The notes under the pieces are model-generated. The model worked only from the letters and a program-made list of their open reading frames with translations, did no database searches and was not told the DNA's origin. Below are positions 20,772-29,533 of a stretch of 64,000 nt of DNA, one piece after another. The position numbers and the translations under genes were made by a program. How positions within the stretch are numbered: the first letter of the stretch is position 1; each line of letters begins with the position of its first letter. Source of the DNA: an uncultured Verrucomicrobiota bacterium (GTDB lineage Bacteria > Verrucomicrobiota > Verrucomicrobiia > Limisphaerales > UBA9464); assembly GCA_903821635.1 (NCBI GenBank), contig CAIJLV010000163.1, positions 17,985 through 81,984 on the forward strand. The letters run 5' to 3'.

Positions 20772-21056
20772 ATGACACCGTTCGATCTCTGGCGCCGACG
20801 GCTCGGGATAGTTTTTGTCGGCGGCTCGCTGCTCCTAGTGGTGCTAGGCCTCACTGTGTTGGCCACGCGCTTGAGCGGTTTGGTTTTCATCCTCTATTGG
20901 CTCGCCTGCGCCGTCTTGGCCGTGCTCGCGCTAGGCACAGCCCTGCTGGACCTGATCATCGTGAATGCCCGGGCACGCGAGGAACGCAAGGTGCTGGCCC
21001 ACGAAGCCGCCGAACGAATTCGAACCGCCCTCCAACGTGAACCGCCCCAGCCGTAA
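20772..21056 (+). CDS. Small two-helix membrane protein
   Basis: Protein of 94 aa with two hydrophobic segments (about residues 13-33 and 37-63) and a charged, probably helical C-terminal tail (ARAREERKVLAHEAAERIRTAL). It is divergent from the ubiD-like gene, which starts 72 bases away. I do not recognise the family. Codon use matches its neighbours and the start ATG is clear. Confidence 0.7.
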   Translation: MTPFDLWRRRLGIVFVGGSLLLVVLGLTVLATRLSGLVFILYWLACAVLAVLALGTALLDLIIVNARAREERKVLAHEAAERIRTALQREPPQP

Positions 21057-21080
21057 TCGGTTAGGCGAGTTCACCTAAAA

Positions 21081-22301
21081 TTACACGCGCGACTCGGTGA
21101 ACGCCACCGCGCGCCCAGTGACGACCCGCCAGTCGAGCTCACGGGCGACACGGGCACTAGCCGCCAACCCAATGGCCCGCCGCTGGGCCGCCGGTTGCGC
21201 GAGCGCCCCGAGCACGCGGTCGGCGAACGACCCGCCATCAAAACCGCTGAACCGGATCGCGGGTTCGTCCGCGAAATAGCGGCTGAGATTTTCCAGCGGC
21301 GTGCTGACCACCGGCAGGCCGCAGCCCAGATATTCCACGGCCTTGGCCACAAAAGCGCAGTGCGTGCCGTTGGATTCCTCATACGGCACGATCCCGACAT
21401 CCGCCGATTGCAACTGGCGGGCCACTTCGGCGTAAGGCACGAAGCCCGTCAGTTCGAGTTTGATTCTAGGCGTGTTTGCCCGAACCGCCGCGGCAAAACG
21501 CTGCAAGCCGGGGGTTTCGCGGCCTACGAACCGGAAGGTCACCTCTGGCCGCGCCGCCGCGACCCGGCTCAACGCGGCGCGCGCGATCGGCCCGAGGTGA
21601 TGCTCATCGAAGGAACCGTGCATCACCACCACTGGAGCGCGCCCCAGCGCATCAGCTTTCACCCCAGCGGCCCCAAGGGGTTGAAAAAGACTCGCATCAT
21701 AGCCGTATTGGATCGTGCGAATCCGTTCGGCGGGAAAACCAGCAGCCGCAAAACGCTCCGCCAGCGGGGTGGAAACAGTGAGCACACCTTCGACGTCATA
21801 GCGCCGGGGCAGGCTGAGTTCGTAACCCGTGAGCGCCTGCACCACCGGTCGGGGCATGACCCAGCCGGGCCATGTCTCCATAAACCCGGTGAGGTAATCG
21901 AGAAAGTTGAGGACCACCGGCGTGCGCAACTGCCGGCGCAAACGTCCAGCCGCCACCGAGGAAATGGTGTGCTGAGCAAACAGCACGTCAAACTGGAAGG
22001 CCTCCCTTCGTTCCCGTTGCGCCACCAGCAACATGCGCCGGACATGCGCCGCCAAGGCGGAGGGGTAGAGCAGATATTTCAGGTTTCGCAGCCGCGTGTA
22101 ACGGCCCATTTCCCAACGGGTGAAGGGATGGATCGCCACGTTAAAGCGGCCGGCGACCTCGCCAGAGCCAGGAAACGCCGGACCAAAAATATGCACCGAG
22201 TGGCCACGCCGAACGAATTCCTCGACCAAGTAAATCGCCTCGGCCGAGCCCCCGCCGCTGGGCGGGAAAAACGGTTCGTGAGTGAGGAACGCAACGCGCA
22301 T
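21081..22301 (-). CDS. Glycosyltransferase, GT4-like (group 1)
   Basis: Protein of 406 aa with the GT-B layout. The N-terminal acceptor domain starts MRVAFLTHEPFFPPSGGGSAE, including the glycine-rich loop after strand 1, and has VEEFVRRGHSVHIF. The C-terminal donor domain contains VVVMHGSFDEHH, TFRFVGRETPG, ELTGFVPYAEVARQLQSADVGI and the nucleotide-sugar segment VAKAVEYLGCGLPVVSTP. It probably transfers a sugar in exopolysaccharide, LPS or glycan assembly. There is no sugar gene cluster around it, so the acceptor is unknown. The M20 peptidase lies upstream on the same strand, 63 bases away. Confidence 0.9.
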   Translation of the reverse strand: MRVAFLTHEPFFPPSGGGSAEAIYLVEEFVRRGHSVHIFGPAFPGSGEVAGRFNVAIHPFTRWEMGRYTRLRNLKYLLYPSALAAHVRRMLLVAQRERREAFQFDVLFAQHTISSVAAGRLRRQLRTPVVLNFLDYLTGFMETWPGWVMPRPVVQALTGYELSLPRRYDVEGVLTVSTPLAERFAAAGFPAERIRTIQYGYDASLFQPLGAAGVKADALGRAPVVVMHGSFDEHHLGPIARAALSRVAAARPEVTFRFVGRETPGLQRFAAAVRANTPRIKLELTGFVPYAEVARQLQSADVGIVPYEESNGTHCAFVAKAVEYLGCGLPVVSTPLENLSRYFADEPAIRFSGFDGGSFADRVLGALAQPAAQRRAIGLAASARVARELDWRVVTGRAVAFTESRV

Positions 22302-22364
22302 GGGATCCTGATTAAGCCAGTGAACGCCGCTACCCCCGCCGGTTCAACCGCCAGGTCGGGGGCT

Positions 22365-23507
22365 TCATTCGAGATTTCTTAGGAATTTCTCCAGCACCTT
22401 GGCCCCCCGTTCCAAGCTGGTGAGGCTGATCCATTCGTCACTGGTATGAGCTTGAGCGATGTCGCCCGGGCCAAATACCACGCTCGGCGTGCCGCCTTCG
22501 GCGAGCGGCGCCGCGTCACAAAAATAATGCACCCCGCGGGTCTGCTGGCGGCCGGCCGCACGGCAGAGCGCCTGCACCAGCGGCAGCGCGGGATCCGTCT
22601 GCAGCGGATGGCAGGGCGAAAGACGCAAATTATCGAAGGTGGCCTTCAGGCCGCGGGCGCGCAGCAGGGCGGCGATTTCGCGGCGCACCCCCGTCTCGGT
22701 TTCTCCAGGCAGGGTCCGGCGATCAATGGCGATGATACACTCGTTGGGGACGATATTGGGTTGGGTGCCACCGCGAATGGCTCCGACATTGATGGTGGGC
22801 GCGCCGAGCAGCGGATGTGACCGTTGGTTTAACTGAGCGCGATATTCGGTCTCCAGCACTTCAACCACGCGCGCCATGGCCAGCACGGCATTCCGGCCCA
22901 ACTGGGGCGTGGCTCCATGCGCACTGCGACCGAGAGTTTTGAGCTGCAGCCAGACGTCACCCTTGTGCGCAGTGACGACTTCGAGGCGGGTCGGTTCGCC
23001 CACGATGGCCAGCTCTGCGCGGTCACCCTGGGTGGCGTAATGACGCGAACCCAGTTGGCCGTTTTCCTCGTCCACCAAGCCGAGGAAGACAATTTCAGTC
23101 TGCGCCGGTCGCCGCCCCGACATCGCTACCGCAAGCACCGCCGAAAGCATCGCGGCGACACACCCCTTGGTGTCGCAAGCCCCCCGGCCATAGACCCGAC
23201 CGCGGGCAACGCGGGGCTGCAACAAGTCATCCAGTGCGGGCAAACCAACCGTATCCAAGTGGGGCGCCAAGAGCACCCGGTGCCGGGGTCGCCCCTGGGG
23301 GGAAAGGCGAAGCAACACGTTGGCTCGACCGGGCGCCACGGCTTGCAGTTCGACCGCCAACCCTGCCCGCCGGCCGATTTGCCCCACGAGTTCGACCATT
23401 TGGGCTTCGCCGGCGCGCGGGTCACCCGCCGGCAGGAAGGCCGGGTTCACGCTGGGCACTGCAATCAGGTCCAGCAGCAGACGAACGTTGGAGGAATAGG
23501 CGGCCAC
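22365..23507 (-). CDS. M20-family metallopeptidase/deacylase (ArgE/DapE-like)
   Basis: Cytoplasmic zinc hydrolase of 380 aa, beginning at a GTG. Metal and catalytic motifs in order: APHLDTVG (first zinc His/Asp), GRGACDTKGCVAAML (bridging Asp), VDEENGQLGS (catalytic Glu pair), IVGEPTRLEVVTAHKG, and near the end AQAHTSDEWIS (last zinc His). A dimerisation insert with SAHGATPQLGRNA lies between. The family includes N-acetylornithine deacetylase, succinyl-diaminopimelate desuccinylase and acylases. The substrate cannot be fixed, although biosynthetic deacylation is a reasonable guess. It lies downstream of efp on the same strand, separated from it by a terminator. Confidence 0.88.
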   Translation of the reverse strand: MAAYSSNVRLLLDLIAVPSVNPAFLPAGDPRAGEAQMVELVGQIGRRAGLAVELQAVAPGRANVLLRLSPQGRPRHRVLLAPHLDTVGLPALDDLLQPRVARGRVYGRGACDTKGCVAAMLSAVLAVAMSGRRPAQTEIVFLGLVDEENGQLGSRHYATQGDRAELAIVGEPTRLEVVTAHKGDVWLQLKTLGRSAHGATPQLGRNAVLAMARVVEVLETEYRAQLNQRSHPLLGAPTINVGAIRGGTQPNIVPNECIIAIDRRTLPGETETGVRREIAALLRARGLKATFDNLRLSPCHPLQTDPALPLVQALCRAAGRQQTRGVHYFCDAAPLAEGGTPSVVFGPGDIAQAHTSDEWISLTSLERGAKVLEKFLRNLE

Positions 23508-23619
23508 GGCGAGCTGAGGCTAGGAACGAACCGGCTTTCAGTCGAGCCGGCAGCCGACTTCCCTGCGAATCGTGACCGCACCAGCCCAACGGCCTCCGAG
23601 CACGACTCAAAAGGGCGCC

Positions 23620-23658
23620 TTAAAATGCCGAACGGCCCACCAGCGAGGCGGGCCGTTC
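23620..23658 (-). terminator. Intrinsic terminator after efp
   Basis: On the minus strand the arms GAACGGCCC (from 23658) and GGGCCGTTC (to 23630) form a perfect 9-bp stem with an 11-base loop, followed by GGCATTTTAAGG. It sits about 50 bases after the efp stop and before the M20 peptidase gene. Confidence 0.65.
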
Positions 23659-23710
23659 AGAGTCATGAGGCGCGGGACAAGGAGTCACCGCCGCTGGATC
23701 AAAGGCACGC

Positions 23711-24271
23711 TCAGGCGCGTTCCATATATTTCCCGGTCCGCGTGTCCACCTTGATCTTTTCGCCGGTCTTGATGAACAGCGGGGCTTGGATGATCAGGCC
23801 CGTCTCCAAGGTGATCGACTTCTGGACGTTGTTGGCAGAATCGCCGCGGAGTCCTTCGGGAGCCTCTTGGACCTTGAGCACAACGCTCGCCGGAACTTCA
23901 ACCACCACAACCTTATCCTCCACGGACGTAAGCGTGACGGAGCCGTTTTCGACGAGGTAGTTCTTGGATTCACCGACCAACTCGGCGGCCACCGTAACTT
24001 CTTCGAAGGTATCCGGATCCGAGAACACGTAGTCATCGCCGGTCATGTAGCTGAAGTCCATGCGCCGAGTGTTGAGCGGCACGGTTTCGAGCTTTTCGTA
24101 AGAGGTCCAGCGGACATCCATGGACTTGCCGGTGCGGATGCTCCGAATAATGCCCTGCACGAACGCGCGGAGGTTACCCGGCGTGCGGTGGGTGACCTCT
24201 AGGACCACACAGACATCGTTGTTGTGAAGGATCGCCTGTCCTTTGCGGACTTCATTCGCGTTGACGGACAT
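23711..24271 (-). CDS. efp: Elongation factor P with atypical tip loop
   Basis: Translation factor of 186 aa that relieves ribosome stalling at proline runs. All three beta-barrel domains are present: KOW-like N-domain (VRKGQAILHNNDVCVVLEV), OB domain (MDFSYMTGDDYVFSDPDTFEE) and C-terminal OB domain (SITLETGLIIQAPLFIKTGE, then VDTRTGKYMERA). The domain I loop, usually KPGKGxAF with modified Lys34, reads RTPGNLRAF, so Asn33 occupies the Lys position. The EpmA-, rhamnosyl-Arg- and 5-aminopentanol-type modification residues are therefore absent. A GGAATTC stretch about 10 bases before the ATG may be a ribosome site. Confidence 0.96.
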   Translation of the reverse strand: MSVNANEVRKGQAILHNNDVCVVLEVTHRTPGNLRAFVQGIIRSIRTGKSMDVRWTSYEKLETVPLNTRRMDFSYMTGDDYVFSDPDTFEEVTVAAELVGESKNYLVENGSVTLTSVEDKVVVVEVPASVVLKVQEAPEGLRGDSANNVQKSITLETGLIIQAPLFIKTGEKIKVDTRTGKYMERA

Positions 24272-24379
24272 AAAAAAAGAATTCCTGCGCCAGTTTTCCG
24301 GCGGAAATGAGCCCGCAAGTTAGCGAGCGAAGAGGTCGTGGCAAGCCCCCAGTTGGGCGCGGTTAAATTGAGTGGGCGG

Positions 24380-25030
24380 TCACTTGCCCCCGCTGAAAAG
24401 GCGCTGCAGTAGGTCGGGTTGAGCGTTTAGGACGCGGAAGACCAGCCACGCACAGACCGCAATCACGACCGCCACCAGCAGCAGCGCGAGCGCCATGAAA
24501 GTGCGCGTTTTTCGCTGAAATTCCACCCGTTCCTGAGCTTGGTGCGCGGACCAGATCGCCATCTGTTCATCCACCAGTTGACGCGCTTTGGCGGGATTCA
24601 CCAACTCATGCAGACGCCAGCCCGCGGGCGGGTCAGAACCAAGGAAGGCCGCGGCCGAGGCGCCGACCGTTTCCGCGGCCGCCGGGGCAAACACAGTCAG
24701 CCAGAACGGGGCGTCTTCTTGGGTCCAAAGCCGATGGATTCCTTGGTTGCGCGCGACGATCTGGATTCGCCGCCATAAAACGGACCGCCATTCATCCGCC
24801 TGGTCAGTCGCTCGTCCGGCGACCGCCTCCGTGTGCAGCAAACCATCGGCCCCTTCCACCAGCAAACCGATCGCCGCCACGAGCGCCCCCGTCTCGTCGG
24901 GCACGACTTGGAATTCGCCCAAAAACTGCTCCAACTCTTCCCACGGCAGCCCGGCCTCGATCCAAAGGGCCTGCAAGGCCGGCAGGTCTTCCACGGTCGC
25001 ACGCCGGGCGCTGGGGACGAAGGCTTCCAC
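24380..25030 (-). CDS. GNAT-like protein with C-terminal membrane anchor
   Basis: Protein of 216 aa if read from GTG at 25030, which places VEAFVPSARRATVEDLPALQ at the usual beginning of an N-acetyltransferase fold. The frame continues upstream to a TTG at 25087. Residues 1-150 have a GNAT-like order (RRATVEDLPALQALW, then VAAIGLLVEG, then IQIVARNQGIHRLW), but the acetyl-CoA P-loop is not obvious, so activity is uncertain. A helical region and a single strong TM segment (FMALALLLVAVVIAVCAWLVF) end the protein. It is upstream of efp on the same strand. Substrate unknown. Confidence 0.72.
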   Translation of the reverse strand: MEAFVPSARRATVEDLPALQALWIEAGLPWEELEQFLGEFQVVPDETGALVAAIGLLVEGADGLLHTEAVAGRATDQADEWRSVLWRRIQIVARNQGIHRLWTQEDAPFWLTVFAPAAAETVGASAAAFLGSDPPAGWRLHELVNPAKARQLVDEQMAIWSAHQAQERVEFQRKTRTFMALALLLVAVVIAVCAWLVFRVLNAQPDLLQRLFSGGK

Positions 25031-25142
25031 GCGGCAGAGGATAGGTAGGGTAAACCTGCGCCGCCAAGCGGTATCCACCCGGAGCAAACCAGCTTCCGGG
25101 TTAGTTCTTTCCTAATTCGCCGCGCCGGGCAGCTTTCGAAGC

Positions 25143-25691
25143 GTGGTTCGGAACTGGCTTGTAGTCGTGCTTGTGGTGGTGGCGTTGAACGCCTCCGCGT
25201 GGCTGTTTTGGCGGCAGCGTCAGGAGCACCGTTACGACCCGGAAATTCGCGCCGCCGCGGCCCGCTATGGGGTAGCCCCTGCCTTGGTCAAGGCCGTGGT
25301 CTGGAAGGAAAGTCGGTTTTCCCCGCACGCCCGGGGCAAAGCCGGCGAACTCGGCTTGATGCAGTTGATGGACGCGGCCGCTTTTGAATGGGCCGGTTCC
25401 CAACGCCTGACCCACTTCACGCACGAGCACGTCTTGAATCCGGCGACCAACACGCTGGCCGGCACCTATTATTTAGGCAAAGTCCTGCGCCGCTACACTC
25501 GCACAGACAACCCGCTGCCCTACGGACTCGCCGATTACAACGCCGGCCGGGCCCGGGTGCTCCGCTGGATGGCCGGGGCCGCCGCCACCAACAGCGCCGC
25601 CTTTCTCGCCCAAGTGGACATCGCCAGCACCCGGGCCTACATCGCCGAAGTCAGCGAGCGTTACCGCCACTACCACGCTTCGTTTCGCTAA
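25143..25691 (+). CDS. Membrane-anchored lytic transglycosylase (SLT family)
   Basis: Protein of 182 aa with a GTG start. An uncleaved or signal-like helix (WLVVVLVVVALNASAWLFW) anchors an SLT domain of about 140 aa in the periplasm. Catalytic motifs are AVVWKESRFSPHARG (catalytic Glu), GELGLMQLMDAAAFEW, the NPATNTLAGTYYLGKVL stretch and GLADYNAGRARV. It should cleave the glycan strands of peptidoglycan to 1,6-anhydro products. It is short for the family, with no extra binding domain. The DUF218 gene follows 10 bases later, suggesting a small cell-wall operon. Confidence 0.92.
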   Translation: MVRNWLVVVLVVVALNASAWLFWRQRQEHRYDPEIRAAAARYGVAPALVKAVVWKESRFSPHARGKAGELGLMQLMDAAAFEWAGSQRLTHFTHEHVLNPATNTLAGTYYLGKVLRRYTRTDNPLPYGLADYNAGRARVLRWMAGAAATNSAAFLAQVDIASTRAYIAEVSERYRHYHASFR

Positions 25692-25701
25692 ACTTTCCTG
25701 C

Positions 25702-26478
25702 ATGAGCCTCGCCGCCCTCGTTGAAGCCCTCCTCCAACCCGTCGGGTTCATCTGGGCAATCTGCCTGTTCGTCACCGTGGCCGCCTTGGCGCAACGCCGC
25801 CGCCGCCTCGCGACCTTAACTGGCGGCATCGTCCTGCTACTCCACCTGCTGGGAGGGACCAATCTCCCGGCCGGCCTCGTTGCCGGACTGGAACGCCCCT
25901 ATGATTCGCTAACCCACCCACTCCCGGCGCCCGGGGCCGATGCGGTGGTGATGCTCGGCGGCAGCCACGCGTATTCACGTCGAGCCTTGGTCGGTTGGGA
26001 CGCCGGCGAACCCAGTGACCGAATTTTTGCGGCGGTCGAATTGGTCCGCCGCGGGATCGCTCCCACTTTGGTGCTGGGCGGGGCTGCCTACAAAATCAAC
26101 GGCTTTGATCGACCGGACTCCGAACCGCTCATTCGCTGGCTTAAGGATTGGCGGGCACCCGTCGGCGAAATCATTCCGCTGGGCATCTGCCGCGACACCC
26201 ACGACGAAGCCGTGAAGACCGCTGCACTCGTCGCACAACGCCACTGGAAACACGTGCTGGTTGTTACTTCCGGATACCATCTGCGCCGCGCCGAAGGGGT
26301 TTTTCGCCGGGTCGGTGTGCCCTGCACGATGGTCGGTGCCGAATTCACCGGACTCGAACTCTGGGGCGAAGGGCTACAGGTCAAGTGGGTGCCGGATCAC
26401 CTCGGACTCCGACTGTTTCAACATTGGCTGCATGAAGAATTTGGCTGGGTCTACTACCGCCTCAAGGGGTGGATCTAG
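25702..26478 (+). CDS. DUF218/YdcF-like envelope protein
   Basis: Protein of 258 aa. Two N-terminal membrane segments lead into the DUF218 fold: GADAVVMLGGSHAYSRRALV, then RIFAAVELVRRGIAPTLVLGG, then LGICRDTHDEAVKTAALVA, then VLVVTSGYHLRRAEGVFRRVG. This is the ElyC/SanA/YdcF family, linked in enterobacteria to envelope integrity and peptidoglycan or enterobacterial common antigen balance. Following the transglycosylase by 10 bases supports a cell-wall role here. The biochemical activity of the family is not settled. Confidence 0.88.
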   Translation: MSLAALVEALLQPVGFIWAICLFVTVAALAQRRRRLATLTGGIVLLLHLLGGTNLPAGLVAGLERPYDSLTHPLPAPGADAVVMLGGSHAYSRRALVGWDAGEPSDRIFAAVELVRRGIAPTLVLGGAAYKINGFDRPDSEPLIRWLKDWRAPVGEIIPLGICRDTHDEAVKTAALVAQRHWKHVLVVTSGYHLRRAEGVFRRVGVPCTMVGAEFTGLELWGEGLQVKWVPDHLGLRLFQHWLHEEFGWVYYRLKGWI

Positions 26479-26642
26479 CAGCCTCATCATCCGTCGGCAC
26501 CAACGGCTGCCCTAGCCTTGGTCGGTGGGTGGGCGATCCCCTATGCCCTTGAATCGCGTCGCGAATCATCCTGTGAGTTGACCTCAAGGACGGACTGGGA
26601 TAGCAGAAGAACCTCAACCACAACTCCAGTTTCCCGATGGCT

Positions 26643-26840
26643 ATGAAGACTCGCCTTGCCCTCGGCGCGCTCGCGTTGATCGCGCTCAGCCTCCTCGCCT
26701 CCGGCTGCTCCAGCGGCCTGCTATGCAACTGCCGCTACGGCCCCAATGACTACGATTTGGAAGGCGTGAAAACCGCCCTTGTCCGAATCAACAACACCAA
26801 CTATCCCGCCCTCCTGCGCGGCCAAATTCCTGAGCGATAG
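26643..26840 (+). CDS. Small lipoprotein
   Basis: Protein of 65 aa from the ATG at 26643 (an alternative start lies two codons upstream at 26637). The signal peptide MKTRLALGALALIALSLLAS precedes the lipobox Cys22 (LASGC). The mature part of about 44 aa has two more cysteines (LLCNCRYGPND) and ends GQIPER. I do not recognise a family. It stands alone about 160 bases after the DUF218 gene and 100 bases before tRNA-Phe. Confidence 0.6.
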   Translation: MKTRLALGALALIALSLLASGCSSGLLCNCRYGPNDYDLEGVKTALVRINNTNYPALLRGQIPER

Positions 26841-26940
26841 TCCGGTCAAACGCTTAACCGTTAGTAATTGGCCCAGCGGAATCCTCTAAAATGCCTTGCA
26901 CTGAGCCGCCTTCATCGTCTTTATCTCGGCCCGCCTTTTT

Positions 26941-27013
26941 GGCTGTGTAGCTCAGTTGGTAGAGCAGCGGATTGAAAATCCGCGTGTCGCCGGTTCGATT
27001 CCGGCCGCAGCCA
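26941..27013 (+). tRNA. tRNA-Phe (GAA)
   Basis: A 73-nt cloverleaf: acceptor arms GGCTGTG and CGCAGCC, D-arm with AGCTCAGTTGGTAGAGC, anticodon stem CGGAT/ATCCG around loop TGAAAA (anticodon GAA), and T-arm with GGTTCGATTCC. The 3' CCA is not encoded (CAT follows the discriminator A). It is a single gene. Confidence 0.95.
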
Positions 27014-27296
27014 CATTTTCTTCATTTTACCCGAACTTGATAACTTGAACCCACTTGGTTCAACGCGTCTGTTTCGGCCGTGAAAACTTTGGCTGCGATT
27101 GTTACTATGGTGGGCAATCTGGCGATCCGACTTACCGCTCAGCGTCCCTTTGGTGGAGGCTGGCCAGCCTCCGCTCCGCTTAGCCCCCGCCTTCGACATC
27201 GGCAGGGTTCGCCCTGTGAGACTCAGCGTGGCGCCTATTTGAGCAACCCATCCCGCCCTAGCTCCCCATGCTTATTGCCCGCATGAAATTGCCCAC

Positions 27297-28259
27297 ATGA
27301 ATCCGGTTCCGCCCCATATCCTTGTCGTTGAGGATGACGTCACCCAAGCGCTGCTGACGCGGCGGCGGCTCCAAGGCCGGGGCTATCAGGTTACCCTCGC
27401 GCAAGACGGGCACGAGGCGATGAGCATTGTTGGTAAAGGCCAATGCCAACTGGTGATTAGCGACATCAACATGCCGGCAGTAGACGGCTACACCCTCTGT
27501 TCGCACATCAAATCAAATCCCCGGTTGCACAACATCCCGGTGATTTTGCTCTCCACGCTGAGTTCGACGGAACACATTCTCCAAGGCCTGAACGCACAGG
27601 CCGACTTCTTTCTCGCGAAGCCGGTCAACCCCCAGATGCTCTTTGATCGCATTGAGCAGATGTTGGCCACTCCGCCACCAACCGAAGAGGAACCACCCGG
27701 CAAACCCATCGAAATCGTCATCGACGGAGTCTCCAATTGGGTCACTGCCAACCGCCGCCAACTCCTCACCCTCTTAGTCGCCAGCTACGACAACGTGGTC
27801 GCCCAAAACCGGGAACTCGGACTCGCCCAGCAACGCCTCCGAGCTTCGGAGGCCAATCACCGAGCACTCCTCCGCGAAGCAAACGACGCCCTGATTGTCA
27901 TCGAACCTCAGGGCACAGTTCGGTTTGCCAATCCAGCCGCCGAAAATTTGTTCCGCGGAACGGCGGCTCAGATCCAGCAAATGCTGGCCGACTTGGGCCC
28001 GCGAGCCGGTGAAACTCGGGAAGTCTCAATCCTGAACTCTGACCGGACCGTGGCCGCCCAGATGCGCACTTCGCCAACCGTCTGGGACGGGCAACCTGCG
28101 CTGCTTGTCACCCTCAACGACATCTCCAACCTCAAGACCGCTGTGGCCCGGATTCAAGAGTTAGAGGCGCGCCTCACCGAATCGGAAAACCAATCCAGCG
28201 GAACCATGCGCTTGGACAGTCTCGCCGCCTGCCTCACCGCGACTGCAGCCAATCCGTAG
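27297..28259 (+). CDS. Response regulator with receiver and PAS domains, no obvious output
   Basis: Cytoplasmic protein of 320 aa. The receiver domain (residues 6-122) has acidic EDD near the start, VISDINMPAVDG with the phosphoacceptor Asp, LLSTLSS and AKPVNP. A linker helix (NWVTANRRQLLTLLVASYDNVV, then QNRELGLAQQRLRAS) leads into a PAS domain (about 195-285: ANDALIVIEPQGTVRFANPAAE, a run of PAS-like strands) and a C-terminal coiled segment. There is no kinase, DNA-binding or cyclase domain. It may act as a phospho-dependent scaffold or receive signals from an orphan kinase such as that at 15879 (speculative). The 283 bases upstream contain no gene after tRNA-Phe. Confidence 0.88.
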   Translation: MNPVPPHILVVEDDVTQALLTRRRLQGRGYQVTLAQDGHEAMSIVGKGQCQLVISDINMPAVDGYTLCSHIKSNPRLHNIPVILLSTLSSTEHILQGLNAQADFFLAKPVNPQMLFDRIEQMLATPPPTEEEPPGKPIEIVIDGVSNWVTANRRQLLTLLVASYDNVVAQNRELGLAQQRLRASEANHRALLREANDALIVIEPQGTVRFANPAAENLFRGTAAQIQQMLADLGPRAGETREVSILNSDRTVAAQMRTSPTVWDGQPALLVTLNDISNLKTAVARIQELEARLTESENQSSGTMRLDSLAACLTATAANP

Positions 28260-28376
28260 CTGCCCCGCCCTGAATTCGTCGACCTCAGCCGGTCGCCCAC
28301 GGCGTCAGCCCCAAACTGGCCGACGCAAGCTGACAAAGCTACTGACGGCGTAAGCAGGGCACGCCAAGCTACCGCC

Positions 28377-29156
28377 ATGTTTTCACTCACAGGCAAGACG
28401 GCCCTCGTCACCGGTGCCGGCTCCGGCATTGGCGCCGCCATTGCTGAACTCTTCGCGCGGGCTGGAGCCTACGTGGTGGCCGCCGACGTGAACGAAATCG
28501 GCGGGCAACGCACGATCGAAACCGTCCGTGCTGAAGGCGGCCAAGCTGAGTTCGTCCTCTTGGACGTCACCAACGAGGAGACCTGCACCGCGCTGGCCAA
28601 CCGCCTGCTTCTAAATCGCGGTCCCTTGGATGTGTTGGTCAACAATGCTGGCATCGGCCACGTCGGCACCCTTATCACGACCACAGCCACGGACTTCGAC
28701 CGCATTCTCAACGTTAACGTCCGGGGTGTCTTCAACGTCACTAAGGCCTTTCTGCCCGCCATGGTCGTGCGCGGTGCGGGTTCAGTGATCAATCTCGCTT
28801 CCTCCGCGGGACTGGAAGGGCTCAAAGACCGTTTCGCCTACGCCACAAGCAAACATGCCGTCGTCGGCATGACCCGCTGCCTAGCGTTGGATCACGCCAA
28901 GTCAGGCGTGCGCGTGAACTGCATCTGCCCGGGTCGAGTAGAAACGCCCTTCGTCAAATCCCGGCTCGCTGAATATGCGGATACCGAGGCTGCCTACAGG
29001 GAAATGTGCTCAACCCAAGCCAACGGCCGCATGGCCAAACCAGAGGAAATCGCCGCCCTCGCACTTTACCTAGCGGCAGACGAAAGCAGTTTCGTTACGG
29101 GCGCAGCGTTTCCGATTGACGGAGGAATGACTGCGGGCTCGGGGAAATTGAGCTGA
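28377..29156 (+). CDS. SDR-family oxidoreductase
   Basis: Classical short-chain dehydrogenase of 259 aa. The Rossmann motif is VTGAGSGIGAAIAELF, with AADVNE after strand 2 suggesting NAD preference (Asp at the strand end). NNAG appears in DVLVNNAGIGH. The catalytic triad is Ser in LASSAG with YATSKHA, and the C-terminal end is FVTGAAFPIDGGMTAG. It resembles 3-oxoacyl-ACP reductases and 2-keto-3-deoxy-L-fuconate/glucose dehydrogenase-like SDRs; the substrate is unknown. It lies 117 bases after the REC-PAS gene. Confidence 0.9.
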   Translation: MFSLTGKTALVTGAGSGIGAAIAELFARAGAYVVAADVNEIGGQRTIETVRAEGGQAEFVLLDVTNEETCTALANRLLLNRGPLDVLVNNAGIGHVGTLITTTATDFDRILNVNVRGVFNVTKAFLPAMVVRGAGSVINLASSAGLEGLKDRFAYATSKHAVVGMTRCLALDHAKSGVRVNCICPGRVETPFVKSRLAEYADTEAAYREMCSTQANGRMAKPEEIAALALYLAADESSFVTGAAFPIDGGMTAGSGKLS

Positions 29157-29166
29157 AAAAGAAAAG

Positions 29167-29243
29167 TGGTCGGGACGACAGGATTTGAACCTGCGACATC
29201 TTGGTCCCAAACCAAGCGCTCTACCAGGCTGAGCCACGTCCCG
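29167..29243 (-). tRNA. tRNA-Pro (TGG)
   Basis: On the minus strand, CGGGACG pairs with CGTCCCG in the acceptor stem. The anticodon loop TTTGGGA flanked by TTGG/CCAA gives anticodon TGG. The T-arm contains GGTTCGAATCC. The discriminator A at 29170 is followed by CCA at 29167-29169, so CCA appears to be encoded. The next 290 bases (29244-29533) up to the Sua5 gene hold no supportable gene. Confidence 0.95.
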
Positions 29244-29533
29244 AACCGGGCATGACGATGTGGCACGCGGCCCTTAACCGCAAACCCTATTTCACGAATC
29301 ATCGGTTCGAAGGTGGAAATCGCTACCATCGGCCTTTGCGAACCGCCGCGATTGGGTTCCGCTGCGTCGATCCGAATCAGGACAAACTGTCAAACCGACG
29401 CCCAACCGGGCAGAATTTCGAACGCTTTTAATTCACGACCGATCTCTGGTTGCAGACCGGAAGCGAGCCTCAGCGGAACACGAATTCGTTTTCAACCTCG
29501 GCTCAGGGATGAAGCCTCGCTAAAAACCCCGCC

